Of a DNA stretch of 64,000 nucleotides, positions 12,308 to 23,000 are shown piece by piece (the stretch's first letter is position 1; each line of letters starts with the position of its first letter). Source of the stretch: Cyclina sinensis (lineage: Eukaryota; Mollusca; Bivalvia; Venerida; Veneridae); contig JAAONU010000019.1 in NCBI GenBank assembly GCA_012932295.1, positions 30,543,913 to 30,607,912 on the forward strand, in the 5' to 3' direction. The notes beneath the pieces were generated by a model, which ran no database searches, was not told the origin of the DNA, and saw only the letters and a program-made list of their open reading frames with translations. Made by a program: the position numbers and the translations under genes.

Positions 12308-12642
12308 TTTGTGTTCTGATTTCAAAAACATTGCATGACCTATATTTTTGACCTACTTTTTGTTTTAAAGCTACAGCAAATTTTTCCCTGCATAGATCCT
12401 ATATTCCATGGGTAGGGTTTGAGGTCACTGGGTTAAGGTCAAGGTCACCATAGCTTATGATAGATATTTCTACTTTTTGTTATAGAGCCTGTATTTATTG
12501 ACTGATATTTTACATGTTTACATATTTATATTTACATTTTTTTACTTACATGTTTTCAAATAAAACATGAAATACTGCTTTACGGCAAACCTACAGCGAA
12601 AATACTCAGGTGAGCGATCTATGGCCATCATGGCTCTCTTGT
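12308..12642 (+). mobile_element. HINE copy E, 3' part
   Basis: It resumes the broken 108-bp unit (GTTCTGATTTCAAAAAC), then has the 3' unique segment shared with copies A and B (GGGTTTGAGGTCACTGGG, TTTATTGACTGATATTTTAC). The tail is ACTCAGGTGAGCGATCTATGGCCATCATGGCTCTCTTGT, whose terminal hairpin carries mismatches. Confidence 0.82.
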
Positions 12643-14826
12643 TAAAAATCTTCTTCTCCGAAACCTCAAGGCCTGGAGCTTAGATATTTGGTGTGAAGCA
12701 TCATCTAGTGGACCTCTACCAAGTTTGTTCACATAATGACTGTGGGGTCAAAATTGACCCCCCCAGGGGTCAGTTGATTTTACATAGATTTATATAGGGA
12801 AAACTTAAAAATCTTCTTGTCAGAAACCACAAGGCCTAGAGTTTAGATATTTGGTGTGCAGCATTGTCCAGTGGACCTTTACCAAATTTGTTCAAATCAT
12901 GGCTCCTGGGTCAAAAATGGCTCAGCCCCAGGGGTCACATTTTTTACATAGAGTTATATAGGAAAAACTTTCAAAATCTTCTTGTCAGAAACCGCAAGGC
13001 TTAGAGTTTAGATATTTGTTGTGCAGCATTGTCCAGTGGACCTTCACCAAGTTTGTTCAAATCATGGCTCCTGGGTCAAAAATGGCCCGGCCCCAGGGGT
13101 CACATGTTTTACATAGAGTTATATAGGAAAAACTTTAAAAAATCCTCTTGTCAGAAACCGCAAGGCCTAGAGTTTAGATATTTGGTGTGTAGCATTGTCC
13201 AGTGGGTCTTTACTAAGTTTGTTCAAATCATAGTTACTGGGTCAAAAATGGCCCAGCCCCGGGGGTCACTTGTTTACATAGAGTTATATAGGAAAAATTT
13301 AAAAAGTCTTCACATCAGAAACCAAAAGAAACCAAAAAGGCATAGAGCTTAGATATTTTGTATGTAGCATTGTCAAGAGGACCTCTACAAAGTTTGTTCA
13401 AATCATGGCCCCTGGGTCAAAAATGGCCCCACCCCAGGGGTCACATGTTTTACATTGAGTTATATAGGAAAAACTTTAAAAATCTTCTTTTCAGATACCA
13501 CAAGGCCTAGAGTTCAGACATTTGGTGTACACCATTGTCTACTAGACCTCTACCAAGTTTGTTCAAATCATAGCCCCTGGGTCAAAAAAGGCCCCACCCC
13601 AGGGGTCACATGTTTTACATAGAGTTATATAGGAAAAGTTTTCAAAATCTTCTTGTCAGAAACCACCGGGCCTAGAGTTTAGATATTTCGTTTGCAGCAT
13701 TTTCTAGTGGACCTTTACCAAGTGTGTTCAAATCATGCCCCTTGGGTCAAAACTGGCCCCACCCGGGGGAGTCATTTGATTTTACACAAGGATTTTTATA
13801 GGGAAAACTTTAAAAATCTGCTGCTCTGAAACACCAAGGGCTATACCTTCAATTGTTTATTGTTTTGTCTCCGCCAACCCCGCCCTTCTGATGGAGACAT
13901 ATTGTTTTTGCCCTGTCCATGGTTGTCTGTTTGTTTGTCTGTCTGTCACACTTCGTTTCCTTTCAATAACTTGAGTACAAGTTGACCCAAAGCCTTCAAA
14001 CTTCACAGGGTTATTGCCCTTATTGAGTAGAAATAAACCCTTTTGTTTTTTGAGTCAGTAGGTCACAGGTCAAAGTCAGAGGGACCTCTAGAGTGAAAAC
14101 CGTTTCCACTCAATAACAGGAAAACCTTTTCACCCAGAGCCTTCAAACTTCATAGGATGATTCATTTACTAAATAGAGGAACCATATTGTTTTTGGGGCT
14201 AGTATGTCAAAGGTTAGGGTCAAAGGGACCTTTAAAGTGAAAAGTATTTATGCCGAGTAACTGTAGTACTATACACCCAGAGCCTTCAAACTTTATAGGA
14301 TAATTGTATTAGAGGAACCCTATTGTTTTTAGGGTTCATAGGTCAAAGGTTAAGTTCACAGGGATCTCTAGAGTGAAAACTGTTTATGCTCAGTAACTGG
14401 AGTACCATTTTACCCAGAGCCTCCAAACTTCATAAGATGATTGTCTTTTCTCAGTAAAAGAACCCTATCATTTTTGGGGTCAGTAGGTCACAAGTCAAGG
14501 TCACAGGGACCTGTAGACTGAAAACTATTTCTGTTCAGTAACTGGAGTACCAGTACACCCAGAACCTTCAAACTTCATAGGTAATTATATTAGAAGAACC
14601 CTATTGTTTTTTGGGTCTGTAGGTTAAAGGTCAAGTTCACTGGGACCTGTAGCGTAAAACTATTTCTGCTAAAATATTTGAGTACAATTACACTCAGAGT
14701 CTTCAAACTTATTGCAAACATATTCAAACTTGCTAACAACGAACACCCATAACAACCAATAACAATACTTGTAACATGAGCAATGAGACTCAGGTGAGCG
14801 ATTTAGGGCCATCATGGCCCTCTTGT
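12643..14826 (+). mobile_element. HINE copy F, 3' part
   Basis: The 165-bp core repeats continue from the break (TTCTTCTCCGAAACCTCAAG) to about 13840. A second core of about 145 bp follows at 13880-14720 with landmarks AGTACCATTTCACCCAGAGCC, CCTTCAAACTTCATAGG and GGTCAGTAGGTCAAAGG. The tail is ACTCAGGTGAGCGATTT, GGGCCATCATGGCCC, TCTTGT. The order and sequence match copy G (40948-43171), so the two belong to one subfamily except for the head. Confidence 0.82.
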
Positions 14827-15530
14827 TTATCAGATCTTAATGATAGTTGCTCAGAAATTTTGCCTTGATAATATCTCAGAAGATTTCAATACTGGGTCAT
14901 GTAAGATCAGGAACTTGGACACCAGGCCAAATCAAAGGAAAACCTTGTAAACACTCTACTGGTTACATTTTCTGTACACTCCTTACACAATTTAATAAGA
15001 ATGTTTGTCTTGGGAATCTTTAAGTTGAGATGAAAGCTAGGTGTCATGGAGTCAAAAACCAGGACATCAGGTAAAATAATAAAATAAAAGTGTTTTACTC
15101 TCTTGAAGCCTTCTCTATCTTCATGAAAATCCATCAGAATAATTGTCTTGATGATGTCTAGTTTTAGTTGGGAAGTGGGCCAAGTGAGATCAAAGAGAAA
15201 GTCACCAGGTCAATCATATAAAACATCTTTATTGGCTTGCCAGGGACAATAATTTCTAAATAATCATTCTGAAAATTTTTATCAGAATGTTTGTCTCGAT
15301 GATATGTAGGTCTTATTTAGAAGTTGATCACATGGGGTCTAACAGTTGGTCAAAGTGCTAGAGGTCATATTTTTTACCCAGTCATAATCAGAATATATCA
15401 CAATGATTGTATTGGTGATATCTAGGTCATATTTGAAAATGGTTCATGCGGGTAATAAAATAGGTCAGCATTTTAATGACCATATTTTCTATCTGATCAT
15501 CATGAAAAATCATCAGACTATTTGTGTACA
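14827..15530 (+). repeat. Decayed core repeats of an unknown HINE
   Basis: Diverged units resembling the C/D core (ACACTCTACTGGTTACATTTTC, AATGTTTGTCTTG, TGATATCTAGGTC) with no head or tail visible. The minus-strand ORF at 14907-15134 falls in these units and is not credible as a gene. Confidence 0.55.
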
Positions 15531-16046
15531 TACCTTCCTATAATTGTATAAATACAACCTCTGGTAACTGCGTCAGAGAATCGATTTTTTGGCTCAGTGG
15601 TTAGAGTGTTGGTCTTCGATGCGCTAAGATCGGAGTTCGAATCTATCTCTGGGTTGTGTATTCTAAGATTCATTGCATCTTTCTGTCATGGACTTTCCTG
15701 TTCGAAAGATGCGGGGCTTGTCCGGGATGACCTCTCCTGGACTTAGTTGTAAAAATTAAATAAAAAAGTATCTTTTAAGATTTCTGTCTGATCTTCTGAT
15801 CTAAAAATACACAACACCATTTGTCATCATAAATGATGCAGATCACAAGTGGGGAAGTGTTACGGTCAAGGGCATACCTTCCTATAATTGTATAAATACA
15901 GCCTCTGACAACTGCGTCAGAGAATTGATTCTTTGGCTCAGTGGTTAGAGTGTTGGTCTTTGATGCGCTAAGATCGGAGTTCGAATCCCGCTATGGACTG
16001 TGTATTCTAGGATTCATTGTATCTTTCTGTTACGGACTTTCATGTT
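15531..16046 (+). mobile_element. Duplicated tRNA-like SINE segment
   Basis: Two copies, 344 bp apart, of a tRNA-like segment. Each has a Pol III A box TGGCTCAGTGG (15590-15600 and 15934-15944) and a B-box-like GAGTTCGAATC (15633-15643 and 15977-15987). Both begin CATACCTTCCTATAATTG and share the 3' extension TTCATTG.ATCTTTCTGT. The first copy has an A-rich end (TTAAATAAAAAAGTATC near 15755). The acceptor stem does not close, so this is a SINE and not a tRNA gene. Confidence 0.6.
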
Positions 16047-16941
16047 CGTAAGAATATTAACATTCTTTTTCATACACCGTCAAATACGGGACGTATTATG
16101 GGATCACACATGGTGGGCAAGCGTACGGGTGTTGTCCAGATGTTTCCTAGGTGGATGGATCTCATTGAGACGGAGTGCAATGCACAAGAACCATCACTCT
16201 GCATTTCTTTTGAAGTTATGCCCCTTTGTTTAATTTTCTTGTCCGGAGCATAATTCCAACACTATCAAAGCTATTGACTTGAAACTTGATACATAGATAG
16301 GTCTTATTAAGAGGAAGTGCATTGCATGGGAATCGTAACTCTTTACTTCATGATTTTTTAGTTATGCCCCTTTGTTTAATTTTCTTGTCTGGAGCATAAC
16401 TCCTACGTTATCGAAGCTATTGACTTGAAACTTCCTAGGTGGATAGATCTCATTGAGTTGGAGTGCAGTGCACAAGAACCATCACTCTGCACTTCTTGCT
16501 TTTGGAGTTATTCTCCTTTGTTTAGTTTTCTTCTCCGGAGCAGAACTGAAACACTATCAAAGCTATTGACTTGAAACTTCATAGGTGGATAAATCTCATT
16601 GAGATGGAGTGCAATGCACAAGAACCATCACTCTGCATTTCTTGATTTTGGACTTATTCCCTTAATTTTCTTGTCCGGAGCATAACTCCTACATTATCAA
16701 AGCTATTGACTTGAAACTTCCTAGGTAGATAGATCTCCTTGAGACAGAGTGCAGTACATAAGAACCATCACTCTGATTTTGGAGTTATTCCCCTTAGTTC
16801 AATTTTCGTACTGGATGTTTGTCTGGACCATACTCCTACATTATAAAAGCTATTGACTTGAAACTTCTTAGGTGGATAGATGTTATTGAAACAAATTGCT
16901 CATTTGATGGGCGTATTTCCTCCGCCTTGCGGCGCTCTTGT
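16047..16941 (+). mobile_element. HINE-like element of a second family (copy H), head not found
   Basis: About five core units of roughly 145 bp (CATTGAGACGGAGTGCAATGC at about 16163; related units near 16306, 16451 and 16597) with CTTGTCCGGAGCATAACTCC and AGCTATTGACTTGAAACTTC. The 3' end is GGGCGTATTTCC, then CCGCC-TTG-CGGCG followed by CTCTTGT. It therefore ends with the same CTCTTGTT word as the other HINEs but with a different hairpin. The ORFs at 16000-16253 are repeat translations. Confidence 0.65.
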
Positions 16942-17311
16942 TTTCTTGTATAATATTACACACTCAGGCTTATGGCTGTCGTGGAAGTTTAAATCGAATA
17001 TACTCTAAAACGCCATGCTGTAATTACATGTAAAATCACAAAACGATTCAGGTGAAAAATTGCTCATGACAAACATTGCAACTATAAAATAGATTCATAA
17101 ATTAAAGAAAAAACGATGTAAAAGCAAGTAATTGTCTATCAGTTCATTAATTCTTTGACATTCTGTTAAAGCTTTGGCACGATGTTTCAGGACTTTCAGT
17201 CCTTTGATTAGCGTGAAATTAAAGCAATATTTCAACAAGCTAGAATTGTTTGAATCGAAATTTCTTTTATTCTAACATGTCTTAAAGGAACATAACGGTA
17301 TTAAAAAATTC

Positions 17312-17317
17312 TTTATT
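17312..17317 (-). promoter_or_regulatory. Candidate poly(A) signal of LDLa gene 1
   Basis: AATAAA on the minus strand, about 145 bp after the stop codon of the 17463-19416 gene. It is the first canonical hexamer downstream. The remaining sequence between 16942 and the gene shows nothing else. Confidence 0.4.
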
Positions 17318-17462
17318 TTGCCTTCAACGATTGTTTTTCTTGTAGTAATAGCATATTGTCAGGTATTTCATAGCTGATAAAAGATTTAGTATAAATTCTG
17401 AACAGGATGGTTGTTCTCTTGACTCTGTTACAACAAACATCACATCTGCTTCAATGTTCATG

Positions 17463-19416
17463 TTAGACTGATACTGTTATTTGAGTGCATATGGCGGTTG
17501 CGACGACATTTCCCGTAAACAGGAAATTTCCTCTTACAAGTGAAAATATATTTGCTGGGGCCATTGCCACGGCCATTGCCACCGGAACGTAATTGACACA
17601 TGCTTGTGCAGGTCCTGCACGGTTTCCAATGACAGGCGTAGCGAAAGTGGCCATTGCCATTGCATTCGAGACTACAGTCGTGGTAACAATTAAACTGGAA
17701 GGCTGAATATTGGGCCCCACACGTGTTGTAGATGTAGTAGTTGTTAGTGTAGAAGAAGTATAAAAGGTAAGAGATGAGAGGGTTGTCGTGGTTGTTGAAG
17801 TTGTTGTTGTAGTTGTCTCCCTTGATTGACCTGCAACTGCCGCTCTCGTCACAGTGATTGTAAAGGAACGTGTCTCTAACCCAGCCGCATCTGTATGTGG
17901 AAAAACACTTTATTTTATCAAGGCTTAATCCTTTTACAAAATAGTGAAACTGATTGGTTTGAAATCGTGTAAATACTTTCATGGGTCTTGGTCTGTGTTA
18001 TTTACGACCCAAATTATGTCAGGGTTGATATCAACTGTTGCCTTGTTGTTGTTTTTTAATAAGTTCATATAGTGTAGACGTTTGGAACAACGATATTAAT
18101 CACTCATTACGAGCCTTGATTATTTTATTTAGAAAAACTAACTAGAACATTTTTCTGAAAAATTAAAGTGTCCTCAATTGCCAGAAAAATAAAAAAAAAT
18201 CCAATAACTTGTTTATTATCATCATCAATATCAGCGGCAACAGCAGCAGTAGTCAAAATAATTCAAGTGACGTCTTGAGCAAATTCTGAGATATTTTTGT
18301 TCTGGTCAGAATCTCGCTATAACGTCCGGAGGAGAGATATTGGGCCATACAAAAAAAATACACAATATCTCGACTTGAGTACAATTAGTTGGACTACAGC
18401 AGCAGCAGAAGCGAAAGTGTCGAAATGAGAAAAAGAAAGGATCTATATAAAACAATACTTACTACAACCAAGTTCATCGTCGCCGTTTGGACAGTTGTCA
18501 GTGCCATCGCATCTTTGATCTGATCTGTAGCACTGTACAGGAAAGACGCCATGGCATGGTGTGCTACGGCGAATTGCACACAGATCTTTGAAAGAAACAG
18601 AGCAAATGATCGCGTGAATAAGGTGTATGCTCATATGTTGTTGTGTTTTTTTTGTGTGTTTTTTTTTTTAAATATTTCCACACCAAATCCTAGAATATAA
18701 GTACATCTAACACTGATCTTAATCATCAATTCTAAGCGAAAAACAATCCGCTTATATCCTGAAAGGCTATCATGTGACACAAATTCATGAAGTATAGTAT
18801 GTCAAGAATTTTGGAGACAGAACAAAAATATGGTACTACAGGGTATGGTAATTTAGCTAATCAGTGTTTTAGTGATGACACGCGGCATTTGTAACCCAGG
18901 GGTTGCAAGTTCGACCCAAGCTTAAGTTACAGTCAAGTTACACTATCACAATACGTTGGCATTCCACGGGTAGGTAATGTTAGGCACAGTTCATATCTTA
19001 AAAGAGTTTTTACTTACTTAAACCATAAAATATTTCATTTGCTTGAAAGCCTCGTCGGCCGTCATCATCTGGTCCTAAAAGTTGTGCGCATGTTCCTGAT
19101 ACGAGTGAAACGACCATAAATAAGGCACACATATACTGCAATAAAAATGTCGATCATTTTGGTTTCAGAAGAGTTAATATTGTTAAGGAAAATCAGTGTA
19201 CTGTGGTGTTCTGACGCAAGACAAGCTCGAAAAATTATCCGTGTAAACCATTCTTTTTATTGAGTAAAAGCTGTGAAGTCAGAATAATCATCTTCTCCAG
19301 TCATAAATCTAGATTTTAAAAAAATGAGACCACATTGTTTTAGTGAAAAGAAGCAGTATTATTTTTTGAAAATTCTAAGCAAACTCTCTGCAAACGATAA
19401 TCATTACCTTGTCCAT
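17463..19416 (-). CDS. Secreted LDL-receptor class A / Thr-rich protein, four exons (LDLa gene 1)
   Basis: The exons were rebuilt from splice sites. Coding exons are 19408-19416 (MDK, donor GTAATG), 19018-19135 (acceptor TTGCAG, donor GTAAGT), 18463-18585 (acceptor TTTCAAAG, donor GTAAGT) and 17463-17890 (acceptor CATACAG, stop TAA). The frame closes exactly to 225 residues, and both introns that flank the LDLa exon are phase 1. Residues 1-21 (MDKYMCALFMVVSLVSGTCA, then Q) look like a signal peptide. Residues 45-83 are one LDLa module with six Cys. Its calcium cage is partial: CDG and DDE are kept, but the acidic residue before Cys5 is Asn and CPN replaces CxD. Residues 109-140 are Thr/Ser-rich and mucin-like. 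The last 80 or so residues are Ala/Val/Met-rich with two Cys and end TVSV. No transmembrane segment is obvious. It is probably secreted; the ligand is unknown. A paralogue lies at 62522-63479. The initiator MDK exon is the least certain part, since translation could instead start at the next Met in exon 2. Confidence 0.8.
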
Positions 19417-19496
19417 GTGTGTTCAAGTTGGTAAAGAAAAAGGTGACACTAAAGCCAACAACATGTACACTGTTTAAAAATGACAAAGTTCATATG

Positions 19497-19505
19497 TTTA
19501 TTATA
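19497..19505 (-). promoter_or_regulatory. TATA-like element upstream of LDLa gene 1
   Basis: TATAATAAA on the minus strand, about 80 bp before the proposed start codon. This spacing would allow a transcription start near 19470. It is positional inference only, because AT-rich flanks produce such words by chance. Confidence 0.25.
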
Positions 19506-19556
19506 TTAATCTCCTGATTTTGACTTTGATGCTGATGAATCGATGCCAAAATACAA

Positions 19557-19622
19557 ACGTGCACACGTGCACGCGCGCGCACGCACGCGCACACGCTCGC
19601 GCGCACATGCAAACGCACATAC
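19557..19622. repeat. Alternating purine-pyrimidine (CA/CG) tract, Z-DNA prone
   Basis: 19557-19596 is an unbroken alternation of purine and pyrimidine, rich in CG and CA steps. After one break it continues as CGCGCGCACATGC. It lies about 140 bp upstream of the proposed start codon of LDLa gene 1, i.e. in its promoter region. Confidence 0.8.
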
Positions 19623-20093
19623 ACACTATTTATTGCTGTCAAACAGTAAAATAGTCATTTCTGAGTGGCTTCCTTTGCTTAATAAGTTTTGAATGGTTGC
19701 TGATAGATATGTTTATTTTGTTACGAGAATTGGGCTGTAAACAATTTAAGAATTTACTTCAATTTTTTTTCTAAAATGAAATCATTCTTCTATCATTAAT
19801 TCCTATTATTTGTAGTTTTCCTTATCTTATGCCTTTGTCCATCTTATTCCAAATTTTGTTTCACACATTTATCGTGAAAGCCAGGCATTTTGAATTGTCG
19901 AAGTTAGATCGGCCATTATGAGTTTTCTTTAAGACAGTGATAATTCGATCTTAAAACTACTGTCACATCATCTGACCTGAAATGTTAAAAAGCAGAACAA
20001 CCCACTGTTGAGTTTGAAGTTCGTGATTTATGATTAAATTTTTTAAAGTAGAAAAATACATGTTTATTTTCCCAATTCTAGATGCAATAATTT

Positions 20094-23000
20094 CGTATTA
20101 TAGACACGAAGCTGGTTTTGTGATAAGACAGAAATTTTGTTTTGTGATAAGACAGAGAGATAATTTTACAATAAGACAGATAGCTGGTTTTCTAATTAGA
20201 CTGAGAGCTGGTTTACTAATAAGATAGAAAGCTGGTTTTATAATAAGACAGAGAGCTGATTTTATAATAAGACAGAGAGCTGGTTTTATAATAAGACAGA
20301 GAGCTGGTTTTATAATAAGACAGAGAGCTGATTTTATAATAATACAGAAAGCTGATTTTATAATAAGACTGAAAGATGATTTAATAATAAGACAGAAAGA
20401 TGATTTTATTATAAGACAGAAAGCTGATTTTATAATAAGACAGAAAGCTGATTTTATAATAAGACAGACAGCTGATTTACTCATAAGACTGAGAGCTGGT
20501 TTTTAATAAGACAGAAAGCTGATTTAATAATAAGACAGAGAGCTGATTTTATAATAAGACCTAAAGCTGATTTTAAAATAAGACAGAAAGCTGATTTAAT
20601 AATAAGACAGAGAGCTGATTTTATAATAACACAGAAAGCTGGTTTAATAATAAGACCTAGAGCTGATTTTAAAATAAAACAGAGAGCTGGTTTTATAATA
20701 AAACAGAGAGCTGGTTTTATAATAAGACAGAAAGCTGATTTTATAATAAGACAGACAGCTGATTTACTCATAAGACTGAGAGCTGGTTTTTAATAAGACC
20801 TAAAGCTGATTTTAAAATAAAACAGAGAGCTGGTTTTATAATAAGACAGACAGCTGATTTTTTAATAAGACAGAAAGCTGATTTAATATTAAGACAGACA
20901 GCTGATTTACTCATAAGACTGAGAGCTGGTTTTTAGTAAGACCTAAAGCTGATTTTAAAATAAAACAGAAAGCTGATTTTATAATAAGACAGAAAGCTGA
21001 TTTACTCATAAGACTGAGAGCTGGTTTTTAATAAGACAGAAAGCTGATTTTAAAATAAAACAGAGAGCTGGTTTTATAATAAGACAGACAGCTGATTTTT
21101 TAATAAGACAGAAAGCTGATTTTATAATAAGACAGACAGCTGATTTACTCATAAGACTGAGAGCTGGTTTTTAATAAGACCTAAAGCTGATTTTAAAATA
21201 AAACAGAAAGCTGATTTTATAATAAGACAGACAGCTGATTTACTCATAAGACTGAGAGCTGGTTTTTAATAAGACAGAAAGCTGATTTTATAATAAGACA
21301 GACAGCTGATTTACTCATAAGACTGAGAGCTGGTTTTTAATAAGACCTAAAGCTGATTTTAAAATAAAACAGAAAGCTGATTTTATAATAAGACAGACAG
21401 CTGATTTACTCATAAGACTGAGAGCTGGTTTTTAATAAGACAGAAAGCTGATTTTATAATAAGACAGACAGCTGATTTACTCATAAGACTGAGAGCTGGT
21501 TTTTAATAAGACAGAAAGCTGATTTAATAATAAGACAGAGAGCTGATTTTATAATAAGACCTAAAGCTGATTTTAAAATAAAACAGAGAGCTGATTTTAT
21601 AATAAGACAGAAAGCTGGTTTAATAATAAGACTTAAGCTGATTTTAAAATAAAACAGAGAGCTGGTTTTATAATAAAACAGAGAGCTGGTTTTATAATAA
21701 GACAGAAAGCTGATTTTATAATCAGACAGACAGCTGATTTACCCATAAGACTGAGAGCTGGTTTTTAATAAGACCTAAAGCTGATTTTAAAATAAAACAG
21801 AGAGCTGGTTTTATAATAAGACAGAGAGCTGGTTTTAAAATAAGACAGAGAGCTGGTTTTGTAATAAGACAGAGAGCTTATTATTTAATAAGACAGAGAG
21901 CTGATTTAATAATAAGACAGAGAGCTGGTTTTATAATAAGACAGAGAGCTGATTGAATAATAAGACAGAGAGCTGGTTTTATAATAACACAGAGAGCTGA
22001 TTTACTCATAAGACAGAGAGCTGGTTTTTTAATAAGACAGAAAGCTGTTTTAATAATAAGACAGAGAGCTGATTTTATAATAAGACAGAAAGCTGATTTT
22101 TTAATAAGACAGAAAGCTGATTTAATATTAAGACAGAAAGCTGATTTGATTATAAGACAGAAAGCTGATTTTTTAATAAGACAGAAAGATGATTTAATAA
22201 TAAGATAGAAAGCTGATTTAATAATAAGACAGAGAGCTGATTTTATAATAAGACAGAAAGCTGATTTTTTAATAAGACAGAAAGATGATTTAATAATAAG
22301 GCAGAAAGCTGATTTTATTATAAGACAGAAAAATGATTTAATAATAAGACAGAAAGATGATTTTATTATAAGACAGAAGGCTGATCTTATAATAAGACAG
22401 ATGATGACAGAAAGTTTGTTTTATAATAAGACTGAGAGTTGATTTAATAATAAGACAGAGAGTTAATTTTATAATAAGACAGAGAGGTGATTTTATAATA
22501 AGACAGAAAGCTGGTTTTATAATAAGACAGAGAGCTGGTTTTATAATAAGACCGAGAGCTCGTTTTATAATAAGACAGAGAGCTGGTTTTATAATAAGAC
22601 AGAGAGCTGGTTTTATAATAAGACAGAGAGCTGATTAAATAATAAGACAGAGAGCTGTTTTTTTTAATAAGACAGAAAGCTGATTTAATTAAAAGACAGA
22701 GAGCTGATTTTATAATAAGACAGAGAGCTGATTTTTTAATAAGACAGAGAGCTGATTAAATAATAAGACAGGGAGCTGGTTTTATAATAAGACAGATAGC
22801 TGACTTTTAATAAGCTGGTTTCATAAAAAGACAGAGAGCTGATTTAATAATAAGACAGAGAGCTGGTTTTATAATAAGACCGAAAGCTGATTTAATAAAA
22901 AGACAGAAGCTGATTTTATAAAAAGACAGAAAGCCGATTTTACAATAAGACAAAAAAGCTGATTTTATAATAAGACAGAGAGCAGATTTTATAATACGAC

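Noticed and set aside
17458..17982. 174-codon minus ORF overlapping the LDLa gene 1 last exon
   Set aside because: It reads a different frame, crosses the splice acceptor into the intron and lacks similarity to the paralogue, whereas the 17463-17890 frame is conserved in gene 2.
20098..20771. Long octapeptide-repeat ORFs on the minus strand, and similar frames at 23536-24369
   Set aside because: The 24-bp minisatellite unit is a multiple of three, so open frames are expected on both strands. No start context, splice sites or flanking exons support a gene.
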